Below are positions 9,151 through 17,300 of a DNA stretch of 55,763 nt, in pieces. Positions within the stretch are counted from its first letter, which is position 1. Each line of letters opens with the position of its first letter. Under the pieces are notes generated by a model. That model was not told the origin of the DNA. It ran no database searches and worked only from the letters and a program-made list of their open reading frames with translations. This stretch comes from an uncultured Duodenibacillus sp. (GTDB taxonomy: Bacteria; Pseudomonadota; Gammaproteobacteria; Burkholderiales; Burkholderiaceae_F): contig CALXOY010000012.1 of assembly GCA_944390145.1 (NCBI GenBank), positions 1-55,763 of the forward strand. Direction: 5' to 3'. The position numbers and the translations under genes are program-made.

Positions 9151-10056
9151 TTAGATTTGCTTGTCGATAACCAAAGCCGCGTCGCAATGCGTACGGGGAT
9201 CCGTCTTGACATCCACCGGCACTTTTTCGCCGATCTTGATGCTGCTCGGCAACCGAACAAGCGCCACAGTAAATGGCCCTTCCGGCACACGTGCAATCGA
9301 AGTGCAGGGATAGACGGCATCCCCGACAACCACTCCCGGCACTTCCACAAGAAGCGAGGGATCGAAAGCAACGTCAAAGGCAATCAGCTGCATGCGGTCG
9401 TAGTTGCCGGCCTTAAAGCGCGCTTCTGTCAGGGCACGGCCAATGAAGATTCGATCGGGATCGTCAAAATTGAGCGCCTCCTCAAGGCCGGTTTCCAGAG
9501 GACTGGCACTTTCGTCAAACTCAAGTCCCGCAGCTGGTTCTCTGGCAAAAATGCGCAAGGCATCCCATCCGGTCTGCTCACCCTTCTTTGCCCCCGCTTT
9601 GATGAGGTTGTCGCTCATAGCCTTGATGTTGGCTTCAGGCCCAATGGCAAGGCTCATCCACCCCATGTCAACAAACCGAATGCCTAAGCTTTCAACCATG
9701 CGGCCGCGCTCAAGTTGAATGCCGTCGATAGGCAATTTTCCGACAAAGTAGAACCCCGCCTGCGCCTCTACGCCAACATCAGCCTCAAATGCCACGCTCA
9801 CCTGGCGAATCCAAGCCTGCAGAGCATCGGTTTCCTCGCCCACAAGAATGATTTCATAAGCGTTAGGAGCTGTCCTTGCCACCCAGGGCGTGCCGAGAAT
9901 ACCGCCCGTAGCATTCAGTGCCACGGATCGCTCGACGCCGCCCACGGGAAGCTTTGCGACATCACTTGTCAAAAGACGAGCCAAAAACTTGTCCGCCCCC
10001 TGTACTTTGAGAATCGTGACAGGAGTTTCGTTAAAGATCACCAGATCCAAAGCCAT
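9151..10056 (-). CDS. GcvT-like aminomethyltransferase-fold protein, likely inactive as T-protein
   Basis: 301 residues with the GcvT fold: LLTSDVAKLPVG near residue 28, GWDALRIFAREPAAGLEFDE in the middle, SPLETGLEEAL, and FIGRALTEARF before the C-terminal barrel domain. The usual T-protein is about 360 residues, and the N-terminal folate-binding segment is shortened. The family motif GGILDDL, with the Asp that is essential in characterised T-proteins, reads GGILGTPWV here. The KGCYIGQE motif of YgfZ is also absent. It sits between the decarboxylase and sdaA with no gcvH or gcvP. A folate-binding or one-carbon role is possible, but genuine glycine cleavage is doubtful. Confidence 0.7.
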   Translation of the reverse strand: MALDLVIFNETPVTILKVQGADKFLARLLTSDVAKLPVGGVERSVALNATGGILGTPWVARTAPNAYEIILVGEETDALQAWIRQVSVAFEADVGVEAQAGFYFVGKLPIDGIQLERGRMVESLGIRFVDMGWMSLAIGPEANIKAMSDNLIKAGAKKGEQTGWDALRIFAREPAAGLEFDESASPLETGLEEALNFDDPDRIFIGRALTEARFKAGNYDRMQLIAFDVAFDPSLLVEVPGVVVGDAVYPCTSIARVPEGPFTVALVRLPSSIKIGEKVPVDVKTDPRTHCDAALVIDKQI

Positions 10057-10085
10057 TTTTAAGTCTTATCCAGAAAGTTCTTCAA

Positions 10086-12332
10086 TCAGTTCTCGCGCAC
10101 GCAATCAAGCATGTACTTAATCGTGCCGTCGGGGTTCTTCACTTTAACCAAACCGTGCACATCGCTTTCAAATCCCGGGAAGCGACGCGTGAAGTCACGG
10201 GCAAAGCGCAGGTACTCAACGATCTTGGAGTTGACGCGCTCGCCCGGCACCAGAAGCGGAATTCCCGGCGGATAAGGCGTCAAGAGCACAGCTGAGATGC
10301 GGCCTTCAAGCGAATCGATCGGAAGACGATCAATTTCGCCATGGGCAAACTTGGCGTATGCATCCGTCGGGCGCATTGCCGGCACCATCTCAGAGGTGTA
10401 CATCTGCGTCGTGAGGCGTGCAACGTCGTAGGCCTTGTAAACCTCGTGCACGCTCTGGCAGAGATCGCGCAGTCCCAAGCCCTCGTAATGCGGAAATTCC
10501 GACAGGAACCGGGGCATGACGCGATACAACGGAGCATTTACGTCATAGGCATCCTTAAACTGCTGCAGTTCAGTCACCATTGTGTTCCAACGGCCCTTGG
10601 TGATGCCAATCGTGAACATGATGAAAAATGAGTACAGCCCCGTTTTTTCCACAATAATGCCGTGCTCGGACAAATACTTCGTCACTACGGCGGCAGGGAT
10701 GCCCGTTTCAGAGAATTCACCCTCAACAGAAAGCCCAGGCGTCACAATCGTCCCCTTAATGGGGTCAAGCATGTTAAAGCCCTCGGCCACATCGCCAAAC
10801 CCATGCCAGCTTTCATTGGAATGCAGCAGCCAATCCTTTTGTGTGCCGTAGCCCTGCTTTGGCAGCTTATCCGGCCCCCAGACCGTAAACCACCAGTCGT
10901 CATAGTTTTTGCCAACTTCCCGCATCGCACGACGAAAGTCGACTGCCTCTATGATCGATTCCTCCACCAAAGCTTTGCCGGCGCGTCCTTCCATCATGGC
11001 AGCAGCAACGTCGCAGCTGGCAATGATGGCGTATTGAGGCGACGTCGACGTATGCATCATGAAGGCCTCATTAAAGCTCGAGCGATCCAGTTTTTCAGTT
11101 TCGGAGTCCTGGATGCAGATCTGGCTTGCCTGGGAAATACCCGCGAGCAGCTTGTGCGTCGAATGGGTGGCAAACACCATGCTCTTCTTGGTTCTCGGCT
11201 TGTTGCGGTCGATGGCGTGCATGTCGTCGTAAAAGCTCGAGAATGCAGCATGCGGCAGCCATGCCTCGTCGAAGTGCAGGATATCCACCCTGCCGTCAAG
11301 CTTCTCCTTAATGACTTCGTCGTTGTAGACAATGCCGTCATAGGTTGACTGCGTAAGCGTCATGATGCGCGGCTTGGCATCCTTGTTTTTGATCAGAGGA
11401 TTTTTCTCAATCTTTTCCCGAATTGTTTCCCAGTCAAACTCAGAACGCGGGATCGGACCGATGATGCCGTAGTGGTTGCGCGTCGGCATCAAGAAAACAG
11501 GAATAGCACCCGTAAGCGTGATGGCGTGCAAAATGGATTTGTGGCAGTTGCGGTCCACAATCACAATGTCCCCGGGAGCCACCGTGTAGTTCCAAACAAT
11601 CTTGTTGGACGTGGACGTGCCGTTTGTCACAAAGAAAAGGTTGTCGCAGCCAAAGATGCGCGCAGCGTTTTGCTCGGACTTCGCAACGGGTCCCGTATGA
11701 TCAAGGAGCTGTCCTAACTCTTCCACCGCGTTGCACACGTCGGCCCGCAGCATGTTCTCGCCGAAGAACTGGTGAAACATCTGGCCCACAGGACTCTTTA
11801 AGAAAGCAACGCCGCCGGAATGTCCCGGGCAATGCCAGGAATAAGAACTGTCCGCCGCATAATGTGTAAGTGCACGGAAAAACGGCGGCGGAAGACTTTC
11901 AAGATATTGACGGGCTTCACGCACGATATAGCGCGCCACAAATTCCGGCGTGTCTTCAAACATGTGAATGAAGCCATGCAGCTCACGCAATACATCGTTG
12001 GGAATGGACGGAGCGGTCTTCGTCTCACCGTATAGGAAGATCGGAACATCCGGATTGGAACTTCTCACCTGACGGACAAAGGCACGCAGCTCAGCGATTG
12101 CTTCGTTTTCTTCGCCAGTGTCTGAAAAATCGTCATCATCCAGACTGACAATGAAAGCAGACGTGCGGCTAGCCTGACGGGCAAGACTTGACAAGTCGGA
12201 AAATGTCGTCACGGCGAGAACTTCCTGCCCTTGCGATTCGATCGCTTGGGCAAGATCGCGGATGCCTAGACCAGAAACATTTTCAGAGTGGTAGTCCTCG
12301 TCAATGATGACGATGGGGAAGTGGTATTTCAT
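10086..12332 (-). CDS. Orn/Lys/Arg decarboxylase (PLP fold type I)
   Basis: 748-residue inducible-type basic amino-acid decarboxylase that forms a polyamine or diamine and CO2 while consuming a proton. It has the N-terminal response-regulator-like wing domain (FPIVIIDEDYHSEN), the PLP domain with FVTNGTSTSNKIV, DRNCHKSILHA and HFDEAWLPHAAF, and the Schiff-base lysine in ATHSTHKLLAG, then the C-terminal domain. The start at 12332 gives the N-terminus MKYHFPIVIIDEDYHSEN as remembered for Burkholderiales homologues; an ATG at 12362 has GGAGG directly abutting it, too close to work well. Substrate choice among ornithine, lysine and arginine cannot be fixed, and no antiporter gene is adjacent. Confidence 0.9.
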   Translation of the reverse strand: MKYHFPIVIIDEDYHSENVSGLGIRDLAQAIESQGQEVLAVTTFSDLSSLARQASRTSAFIVSLDDDDFSDTGEENEAIAELRAFVRQVRSSNPDVPIFLYGETKTAPSIPNDVLRELHGFIHMFEDTPEFVARYIVREARQYLESLPPPFFRALTHYAADSSYSWHCPGHSGGVAFLKSPVGQMFHQFFGENMLRADVCNAVEELGQLLDHTGPVAKSEQNAARIFGCDNLFFVTNGTSTSNKIVWNYTVAPGDIVIVDRNCHKSILHAITLTGAIPVFLMPTRNHYGIIGPIPRSEFDWETIREKIEKNPLIKNKDAKPRIMTLTQSTYDGIVYNDEVIKEKLDGRVDILHFDEAWLPHAAFSSFYDDMHAIDRNKPRTKKSMVFATHSTHKLLAGISQASQICIQDSETEKLDRSSFNEAFMMHTSTSPQYAIIASCDVAAAMMEGRAGKALVEESIIEAVDFRRAMREVGKNYDDWWFTVWGPDKLPKQGYGTQKDWLLHSNESWHGFGDVAEGFNMLDPIKGTIVTPGLSVEGEFSETGIPAAVVTKYLSEHGIIVEKTGLYSFFIMFTIGITKGRWNTMVTELQQFKDAYDVNAPLYRVMPRFLSEFPHYEGLGLRDLCQSVHEVYKAYDVARLTTQMYTSEMVPAMRPTDAYAKFAHGEIDRLPIDSLEGRISAVLLTPYPPGIPLLVPGERVNSKIVEYLRFARDFTRRFPGFESDVHGLVKVKNPDGTIKYMLDCVREN

Positions 12333-12533
12333 GTCCGGAAATTGTTGAGAAGCAAAAAACATCCTCCGAGGAAAATCCCACGGAAAACGTGAAATGGACG
12401 AAAGCTGGAGCCCGCTGCAACTTCAAACGTTGCGGGCAGTGAAAGTATATCGGCAACCCACCCCGCAAGGACTTTTAGAAAATCACAATCCAGTGCGTGC
12501 GGTAAACTTCGCCACACTGATGAGGACAAACCA

Positions 12534-13184
12534 ATGACTCCATCCAATTCACACGATGCCCGCCAGCACGCGGGGCGGCTTTTCATGATCACCGCTCCCT
12601 CAGGCGCCGGCAAAAGCTCCCTGGTCAAAGCCCTGTTGGAGCACGACCCTGAAATTGAACTCTCCATCTCGCACACCACACGAGATCCGCGTCCTGGCGA
12701 AGTCGATGGACGCGAGTACCACTTCGTTTCTGTTGAAGAGTTTGAGGAGCGCAAAGCGCGAAGAGAATTTCTAGAGTCGGCTCTCGTGCACGGCAACTAC
12801 TACGGTACCAGCCGCGTGTGGATTGAAGAGCGCATGGCTGCCGGCAAGGATGTTCTGTTGGAAATTGACTGGCAGGGTGCCCGTCAGGTACGTGCTCAGT
12901 TTGCAGGAACCGTCGGCATCTTCATTCTTCCTCCGTCCATCGACGCACTGGCCTCCCGCCTGCACAAGCGCGGCACGGATAGTGAAGCCACCATCACCCG
13001 CAGACTCATGGGCGCTGGCGCGGAAATCGCGCATGCTCCGGAATTTGAGTACGTTATAATTAATGATAATTTTGACGTTGCCCTGTCTCAGCTGATTTCA
13101 GTTGTGACGGCTTCGCGGCTGAACTTTTCCAATCAGGCCGCCCGCCACCGCGAGCAATTTATTGCGCTTGGCGTCCCCGTCTGA
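12534..13184 (+). CDS. gmk: Guanylate kinase
   Basis: Phosphorylates GMP to GDP with ATP. The 216-residue protein shows the P-loop [17 protein letters not shown], the GMP-binding segment [22 protein letters not shown], the lid region ([14 protein letters not shown]) and the ending [11 protein letters not shown]. It is divergent from the decarboxylase gene across about 200 bases and is followed after 35 bases by rpoZ, the arrangement found in most proteobacteria. Confidence 0.97.
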   Translation: MTPSNSHDARQHAGRLFMITAPSGAGKSSLVKALLEHDPEIELSISHTTRDPRPGEVDGREYHFVSVEEFEERKARREFLESALVHGNYYGTSRVWIEERMAAGKDVLLEIDWQGARQVRAQFAGTVGIFILPPSIDALASRLHKRGTDSEATITRRLMGAGAEIAHAPEFEYVIINDNFDVALSQLISVVTASRLNFSNQAARHREQFIALGVPV

Positions 13185-13219
13185 TTTCATCCCCGATTCC
13201 CTGTTTTTTGACTTAGAAA

Positions 13220-13420
13220 ATGGCTCGTATTACCGTTGAAGACTGCTTGAAGAAGATTCCGAACCGCTTTGAATTGGTGCTGTGCGCAACGTACCGCGCC
13301 CGCCAGCTCAATAACGGCCACGCTCCTCATGTGGATGCCAAGGACAAGAACACCGTGATCGCTCTGCGTGAGATTGCGCAGGGCAGTGTCACCCGCGAGA
13401 TGCTGGAACGCGTGTCCTAG
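13220..13420 (+). CDS. rpoZ: RNA polymerase omega subunit
   Basis: 66-residue omega subunit that helps beta-prime fold and lets RNA polymerase sense ppGpp. It starts [20 protein letters not shown] and contains the conserved AREIAQGSV-like segment ([16 protein letters not shown]). Its place between gmk and spoT is the standard one, joining nucleotide synthesis, the ppGpp receptor subunit and the ppGpp enzyme. Confidence 0.97.
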   Translation: MARITVEDCLKKIPNRFELVLCATYRARQLNNGHAPHVDAKDKNTVIALREIAQGSVTREMLERVS

Positions 13421-13466
13421 TCTTCTTCCCCGCTGTGGCGGCAACCGACCGTCATCTGCGAAAATA

Positions 13467-13512
13467 AACGCTGCCCACTACAACAACAAAATGGGCGGCG
13501 TTTTTGTTTTTA
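13467..13512 (+). terminator. Rho-independent terminator after rpoZ
   Basis: AACGCTGCCC (13467-13476) pairs with GGGCGGCGTT (13493-13502) with one G-U pair, followed by a T-rich run to 13512. It lies just ahead of the spoT SD, so some spoT transcription must be read-through or start very near here. Confidence 0.8.
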
Positions 13513-13533
13513 CTCTACTTCCGGAAAGGTCAT

Positions 13534-15876
13534 ATGCTGTTTACCGCCCCTCAAGCAGCCCCGGCTACACCGATTCCCAACCTAATGACACCACAGCACC
13601 CTCACGCTGGTCAATCCAATGAGGATGATTACGACGCTGCCTATTTGGATGCCCGAGCGGGCGACATCGTGGGTCAGGAAGCAGACCTTCCCCTTTACTC
13701 TCCCGTTGAGAAAGTCACCAAGGTTGTGACCTCTTCTGAACTTCTGGCTCGCTGCAGTCAATTCCTTTCACGAGCCGATGTGGAGCGCATCCGGCAGGCG
13801 TTTATGTACGCTGATGATGCGCACTTGGGGCAGTTCAGGAAATCCGGAGAACCCTACATCACGCATCCGCTTGCCGTCGCCAACATTCTTGCCGAGTGGC
13901 GGCTTGACGCGACGACCATTTGCGCCGGACTCATGCACGATGTTCTGGAGGACACCAAGGTCGCAAAAATTGAGATGGCCGAGCGCTTCGGCGTCGAAGT
14001 CACTGAACTTGTTGACGGGGTGAGCAAACTCGACAAGCTCCGGTTCTCTTCCAACGAGATTGCGCAGGCAGAAAGTTTCCGCAAGATGCTGCTAGCCATG
14101 AGCCGGGACGTTCGTGTGATTTTTGTAAAACTCGCCGACCGCCTGCACAATCTGCGCACCCTCGGCGTCATGCGCCCTGAAAAACGCCGGCGCATTGCCA
14201 AAGAGACATTGGAAATTTATGTGCCCATCGCACACCGCCTCGGCCTTAACACCGTTTTCCGCGAACTGCAGGAACTCTCCTTTTTCAATCACTATCCACG
14301 CCGCTACCAGATTCTGCGAGAAAACGTCATTCTTGCCCGCGGCAACCGCAGGGCTGTTCTAGAAAGGATTCTGCGTGAAACACGCAATGCACTGCCCAAG
14401 TGCGGCATCATCGCGCAAGTGCAAGGCCGCGACAAAACGATCTACGGCATCTACAACCGAATGCGCGACACACATGCATCCTTCTCCGACGTTTTGGATA
14501 TCTACGGCTTTCGCGTCATTGTCCGCACGCGTGAAGAATGTTATTTAGCTCTCTGTGCACTGCACCAACTCTATAAGCCCGTTCACAACCGCTTCAAAGA
14601 CTTCATCGCCATTCCCAAGTCAAACGGCTACCGGAGTCTGCATACAACGGTGATCGGCCCCTATGGAACGCCTGTGGAGTACCAGATCCGCACCGAAGAA
14701 ATGCACCGCATCGATGAGATGGGCATTCTCTCGCACTGGATTTACAGCGACAGCATGGACACAAGCGGCATCCAGAACATGGTGAAGTCCTGGCTACAGA
14801 GCCTGATGGAAATCCAACGCACCAGCGCAGACAGCAGCGAATTCCTTGAAAACATCAAGATTGATCTTTTCCCGGACCGCGTCTACGTTTTCACGCCGAG
14901 AAGCAAGATCATCAGCCTGCCTCAAGGCTCCTGCCCCGTGGACTTTGCCTATCAGATTCATACTGACGTCGGCAACAAGGCCATTGGCTGCCGCATCAAT
15001 GGAGAACCCCAGCCGCTTTCCACCCAGCTTAAAAACGGCGACATGGTGGAGATCATCACTGCACCTGATGCAGAACCTGATCCGCAGTGGATCAGCTTCG
15101 TTCGCAGCGGCAAGGCTCGCGCCGAAGTGCGTCAGTATTTGAGAAGTCGAAATCCCGAAGAATCCGAAGCTCTGGGCAAGAAAGTCCTTGCCAAGGCTGC
15201 GCAACAAGCGCAATTGGATCTCGAGGCTATTCCAGATCATGTCTGGAGGACGGTGTTAAGCGATGCCTCCATCGGCAACCGCGAGCAGCTTTTCATGGAT
15301 GTGGGAATGGGAAGACTTGCGGCTGCCGGCGTCGTTGGGCAGATTAAAAATCTGCTTGAAGAGAAAAAGTCAGAGCATGCTCCTGGCGAAGCCCTGGTGG
15401 AAATCCGCGGCACCGAAGGCATGGCCGTTCAACTGGCCACCTGTTGCCACCCGGTTCCAGGCGACAGCATCTGGGGCTTCATGCGCAAGGGGCATGGCTT
15501 GTCTGTGCATCGTGCCGACTGTGAGCACGTCGCAAGAGGTCGTCAAAACGCACCGCAGCGCTGGATGTCTCTAGCCTGGCAGTCTGAGAATCCAGAAGAC
15601 GCACGCTTTGCCGTGCCGCTTGATCTGGAGGTGACTGATGATCGTGCGGCTCTTGCTGAAGTGGCAACAACGCTCAGCACCGCTGGCTCTTCGATCGTCG
15701 GAGTGGATGTGGAATCTGTCAAGGGCGGCAACGACAAGATTCACTTGATGATTCATGTCCGCAGCCGCCTGCACCTGATGCACATCATGCGTGCGCTCAA
15801 TCGAATCCCGACAGTCAAGCGCGTTGCCCGCCGACTCGATGGAGACAAACGGGTGGAACTGCCGTCGGAAGGCTGA
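13534..15876 (+). CDS. spoT: Bifunctional (p)ppGpp synthetase/hydrolase
   Basis: 780-residue long RSH protein that makes and degrades the stringent-response alarmone. After an N-terminal extension comes the HD hydrolase domain (LMHDVLEDT, HD at residues 135-136; KLADRLHNLRTL), the synthetase domain (IYGIYNRMRD, DIYGFRVIV, NRFKDFIAIPKSNGYRSLHT), TGS (VYVFTPRSKIISLPQGS and DFAYQIHTDVG), a Cys-containing helical region (TCCHPVPGDSIWG) and a C-terminal ACT domain. RFKD at the synthetase site is the motif of bifunctional SpoT/Rel enzymes, whereas RelA has an acidic motif. The ATG at 13534 has GGAAAGG at correct distance; an upstream TTG would begin inside the terminator T-run. Confidence 0.95.
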   Translation: MLFTAPQAAPATPIPNLMTPQHPHAGQSNEDDYDAAYLDARAGDIVGQEADLPLYSPVEKVTKVVTSSELLARCSQFLSRADVERIRQAFMYADDAHLGQFRKSGEPYITHPLAVANILAEWRLDATTICAGLMHDVLEDTKVAKIEMAERFGVEVTELVDGVSKLDKLRFSSNEIAQAESFRKMLLAMSRDVRVIFVKLADRLHNLRTLGVMRPEKRRRIAKETLEIYVPIAHRLGLNTVFRELQELSFFNHYPRRYQILRENVILARGNRRAVLERILRETRNALPKCGIIAQVQGRDKTIYGIYNRMRDTHASFSDVLDIYGFRVIVRTREECYLALCALHQLYKPVHNRFKDFIAIPKSNGYRSLHTTVIGPYGTPVEYQIRTEEMHRIDEMGILSHWIYSDSMDTSGIQNMVKSWLQSLMEIQRTSADSSEFLENIKIDLFPDRVYVFTPRSKIISLPQGSCPVDFAYQIHTDVGNKAIGCRINGEPQPLSTQLKNGDMVEIITAPDAEPDPQWISFVRSGKARAEVRQYLRSRNPEESEALGKKVLAKAAQQAQLDLEAIPDHVWRTVLSDASIGNREQLFMDVGMGRLAAAGVVGQIKNLLEEKKSEHAPGEALVEIRGTEGMAVQLATCCHPVPGDSIWGFMRKGHGLSVHRADCEHVARGRQNAPQRWMSLAWQSENPEDARFAVPLDLEVTDDRAALAEVATTLSTAGSSIVGVDVESVKGGNDKIHLMIHVRSRLHLMHIMRALNRIPTVKRVARRLDGDKRVELPSEG

Positions 15877-15901
15877 GTACGTAAGAAGCCTTCACCGTGA
15901 A

Positions 15902-16675
15902 TTAGATTTTGCCGTTGTGATTCTTCAGATAGTAATAGCGGACGTACTTCGTCATTGTGTAAAAATAGTGATTTACTGAGAAAATAAAACCTAACTTTCC
16001 ATCAAGAAACCCTCTATTTATAAAATACACCTTTATAAAAGCCCACAATGGCCGTAACACAATATCTCGGAAAAAGTAGCAGTTCCGCCCCTCTGACAAA
16101 TACTTTTCAGCAGAAAGCCTTGTATATTTGTCAAATTTAATAAAATAAGAATCCCACGAACTATACGGGTAGTGAATCAAATGCCCAGTCATTTTTTTTG
16201 TCTTAGCTGGAGTCAAAATTCGTGGGTGCACTTTCCCAACAACGGACGCCCCTTTTTTAGGCAAAAGACGAAGAACCCAATCTGGCCTCACTACACCGTG
16301 AGACGCCTTGCCTGAAAGAAAATGGTTTTGCCTTTGGACGCTATAAGCATAATCTGGATCATTTTTATCTAAGATAACTTTAATGTTTTTAGCTAATTCA
16401 GAAGATACGCGTTCATCTGCATCAAGCAGGAAGATCCAAGGCTGCGTAGCCTGATTAATTCCATAGGTTTGTTGTGCACCCCAGTCGCCATTCATTGGTC
16501 TGTGGAAAACTTTTGCCCCCATTTCTGAAGCAATCATCACAGTGTTATCTACACTGGAGTCATCTACCACAACAATTTCTTGAGCAAAATCACAGCTCTT
16601 TAAGCAATCTCTGATATTTCTTTCCTCATTACGTGTGAGCAAAACAACAGATAACGGCAATTTGCATGTAGCCAT
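15902..16675 (-). CDS. WaaE/KdtX-like GT2 glycosyltransferase (LPS core)
   Basis: 257-residue cytoplasmic inverting family-2 glycosyltransferase. It opens LPLSVVLLTRNEERNI, has the nucleotide-sugar motif VVVDDSSVDNT, the DxD-type metal motif LLDADERV, and the family pattern WVLRLLPKKG...KVHPRI. WaaE/KdtX relatives add beta-1,4-glucose to the inner-core heptose. The ATG at 16675 has AGAGGT at SD distance; a longer start at 16735 would overlap the greB stop by eight bases and lacks an SD. It is the last gene of the msbA-creA-yejM-greB string. A few A/T-rich segments suggest a different history from greB. Confidence 0.8.
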   Translation of the reverse strand: MATCKLPLSVVLLTRNEERNIRDCLKSCDFAQEIVVVDDSSVDNTVMIASEMGAKVFHRPMNGDWGAQQTYGINQATQPWIFLLDADERVSSELAKNIKVILDKNDPDYAYSVQRQNHFLSGKASHGVVRPDWVLRLLPKKGASVVGKVHPRILTPAKTKKMTGHLIHYPYSSWDSYFIKFDKYTRLSAEKYLSEGRNCYFFRDIVLRPLWAFIKVYFINRGFLDGKLGFIFSVNHYFYTMTKYVRYYYLKNHNGKI

Positions 16676-16727
16676 TTCAACCTCTGGATGCGACAGATAT
16701 TTCACTGCTTTCGTCTCTGGTTCTCTA

Positions 16728-17288
16728 TTACCCATATTGCACAGATATGATTTCCAGGGTCTCCACACGAGCCGGGTGATCAATTGTTGCAGGGGTTGGG
16801 AGCTTCACACTGTCGCCCTCTCTTTGCTTCAGAAAAACGCGTGCAATAGGGCTCACCCAGCTAACGTCTCCGTTCTCTGGATCCGCTTCATCAATGCCAA
16901 CAATGCGGATCGTATGTTCCGTTCCTGTCGTCACATTCTCGTAGGTGACCGTCGCCCCGAAGAACACCTGATCCGTCGGGGGGCGTTTGGCAGGGTCCAC
17001 CACTTCCGCTCCCTCAATGCGTTTATTTAAGAAGCGGATGCGCCTGTCAATCTCGCGGAGACGGCGCTTTCCGTATTGGTAATCCCCGTTTTCCGAACGA
17101 TCACCGTTGCTCGCCGCCCAGCTGACAATATTGACAATGCTCGGTCGCTCCACATTGACCAAGTGCTCGCGCTCATCAAGCAGGCGCCGATAGCAGGCCG
17201 GCGTCATGTAGTTCTTCGTATTGGGAGGAAGCCCCGGAAGCTTAACTTCCTCACCATCCTCATCTTCCAGTTTCAGATCTTCTGTCAT
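16728..17288 (-). CDS. greB: Transcription elongation factor GreB
   Basis: 186 residues that stimulate RNA polymerase to cleave back-tracked transcripts through the secondary channel. The coiled-coil tip with its catalytic acidic pair is in GDRSENGDYQYGKRR, a GreB signature (GreA differs after SEN), and the C-terminal FKBP-like domain contains DVSWVSPIARVFL. An acidic N-terminal extension of about 25 residues precedes the coiled coil. It starts 12 bases after the upstream yejM-like gene. Confidence 0.93.
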   Translation of the reverse strand: MTEDLKLEDEDGEEVKLPGLPPNTKNYMTPACYRRLLDEREHLVNVERPSIVNIVSWAASNGDRSENGDYQYGKRRLREIDRRIRFLNKRIEGAEVVDPAKRPPTDQVFFGATVTYENVTTGTEHTIRIVGIDEADPENGDVSWVSPIARVFLKQREGDSVKLPTPATIDHPARVETLEIISVQYG

Positions 17289-17300
17289 GACTTGATCTTC

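Noticed and set aside
10662-11348. Plus-strand frame opposite the decarboxylase
   Set aside because: Antisense shadow with no motifs.
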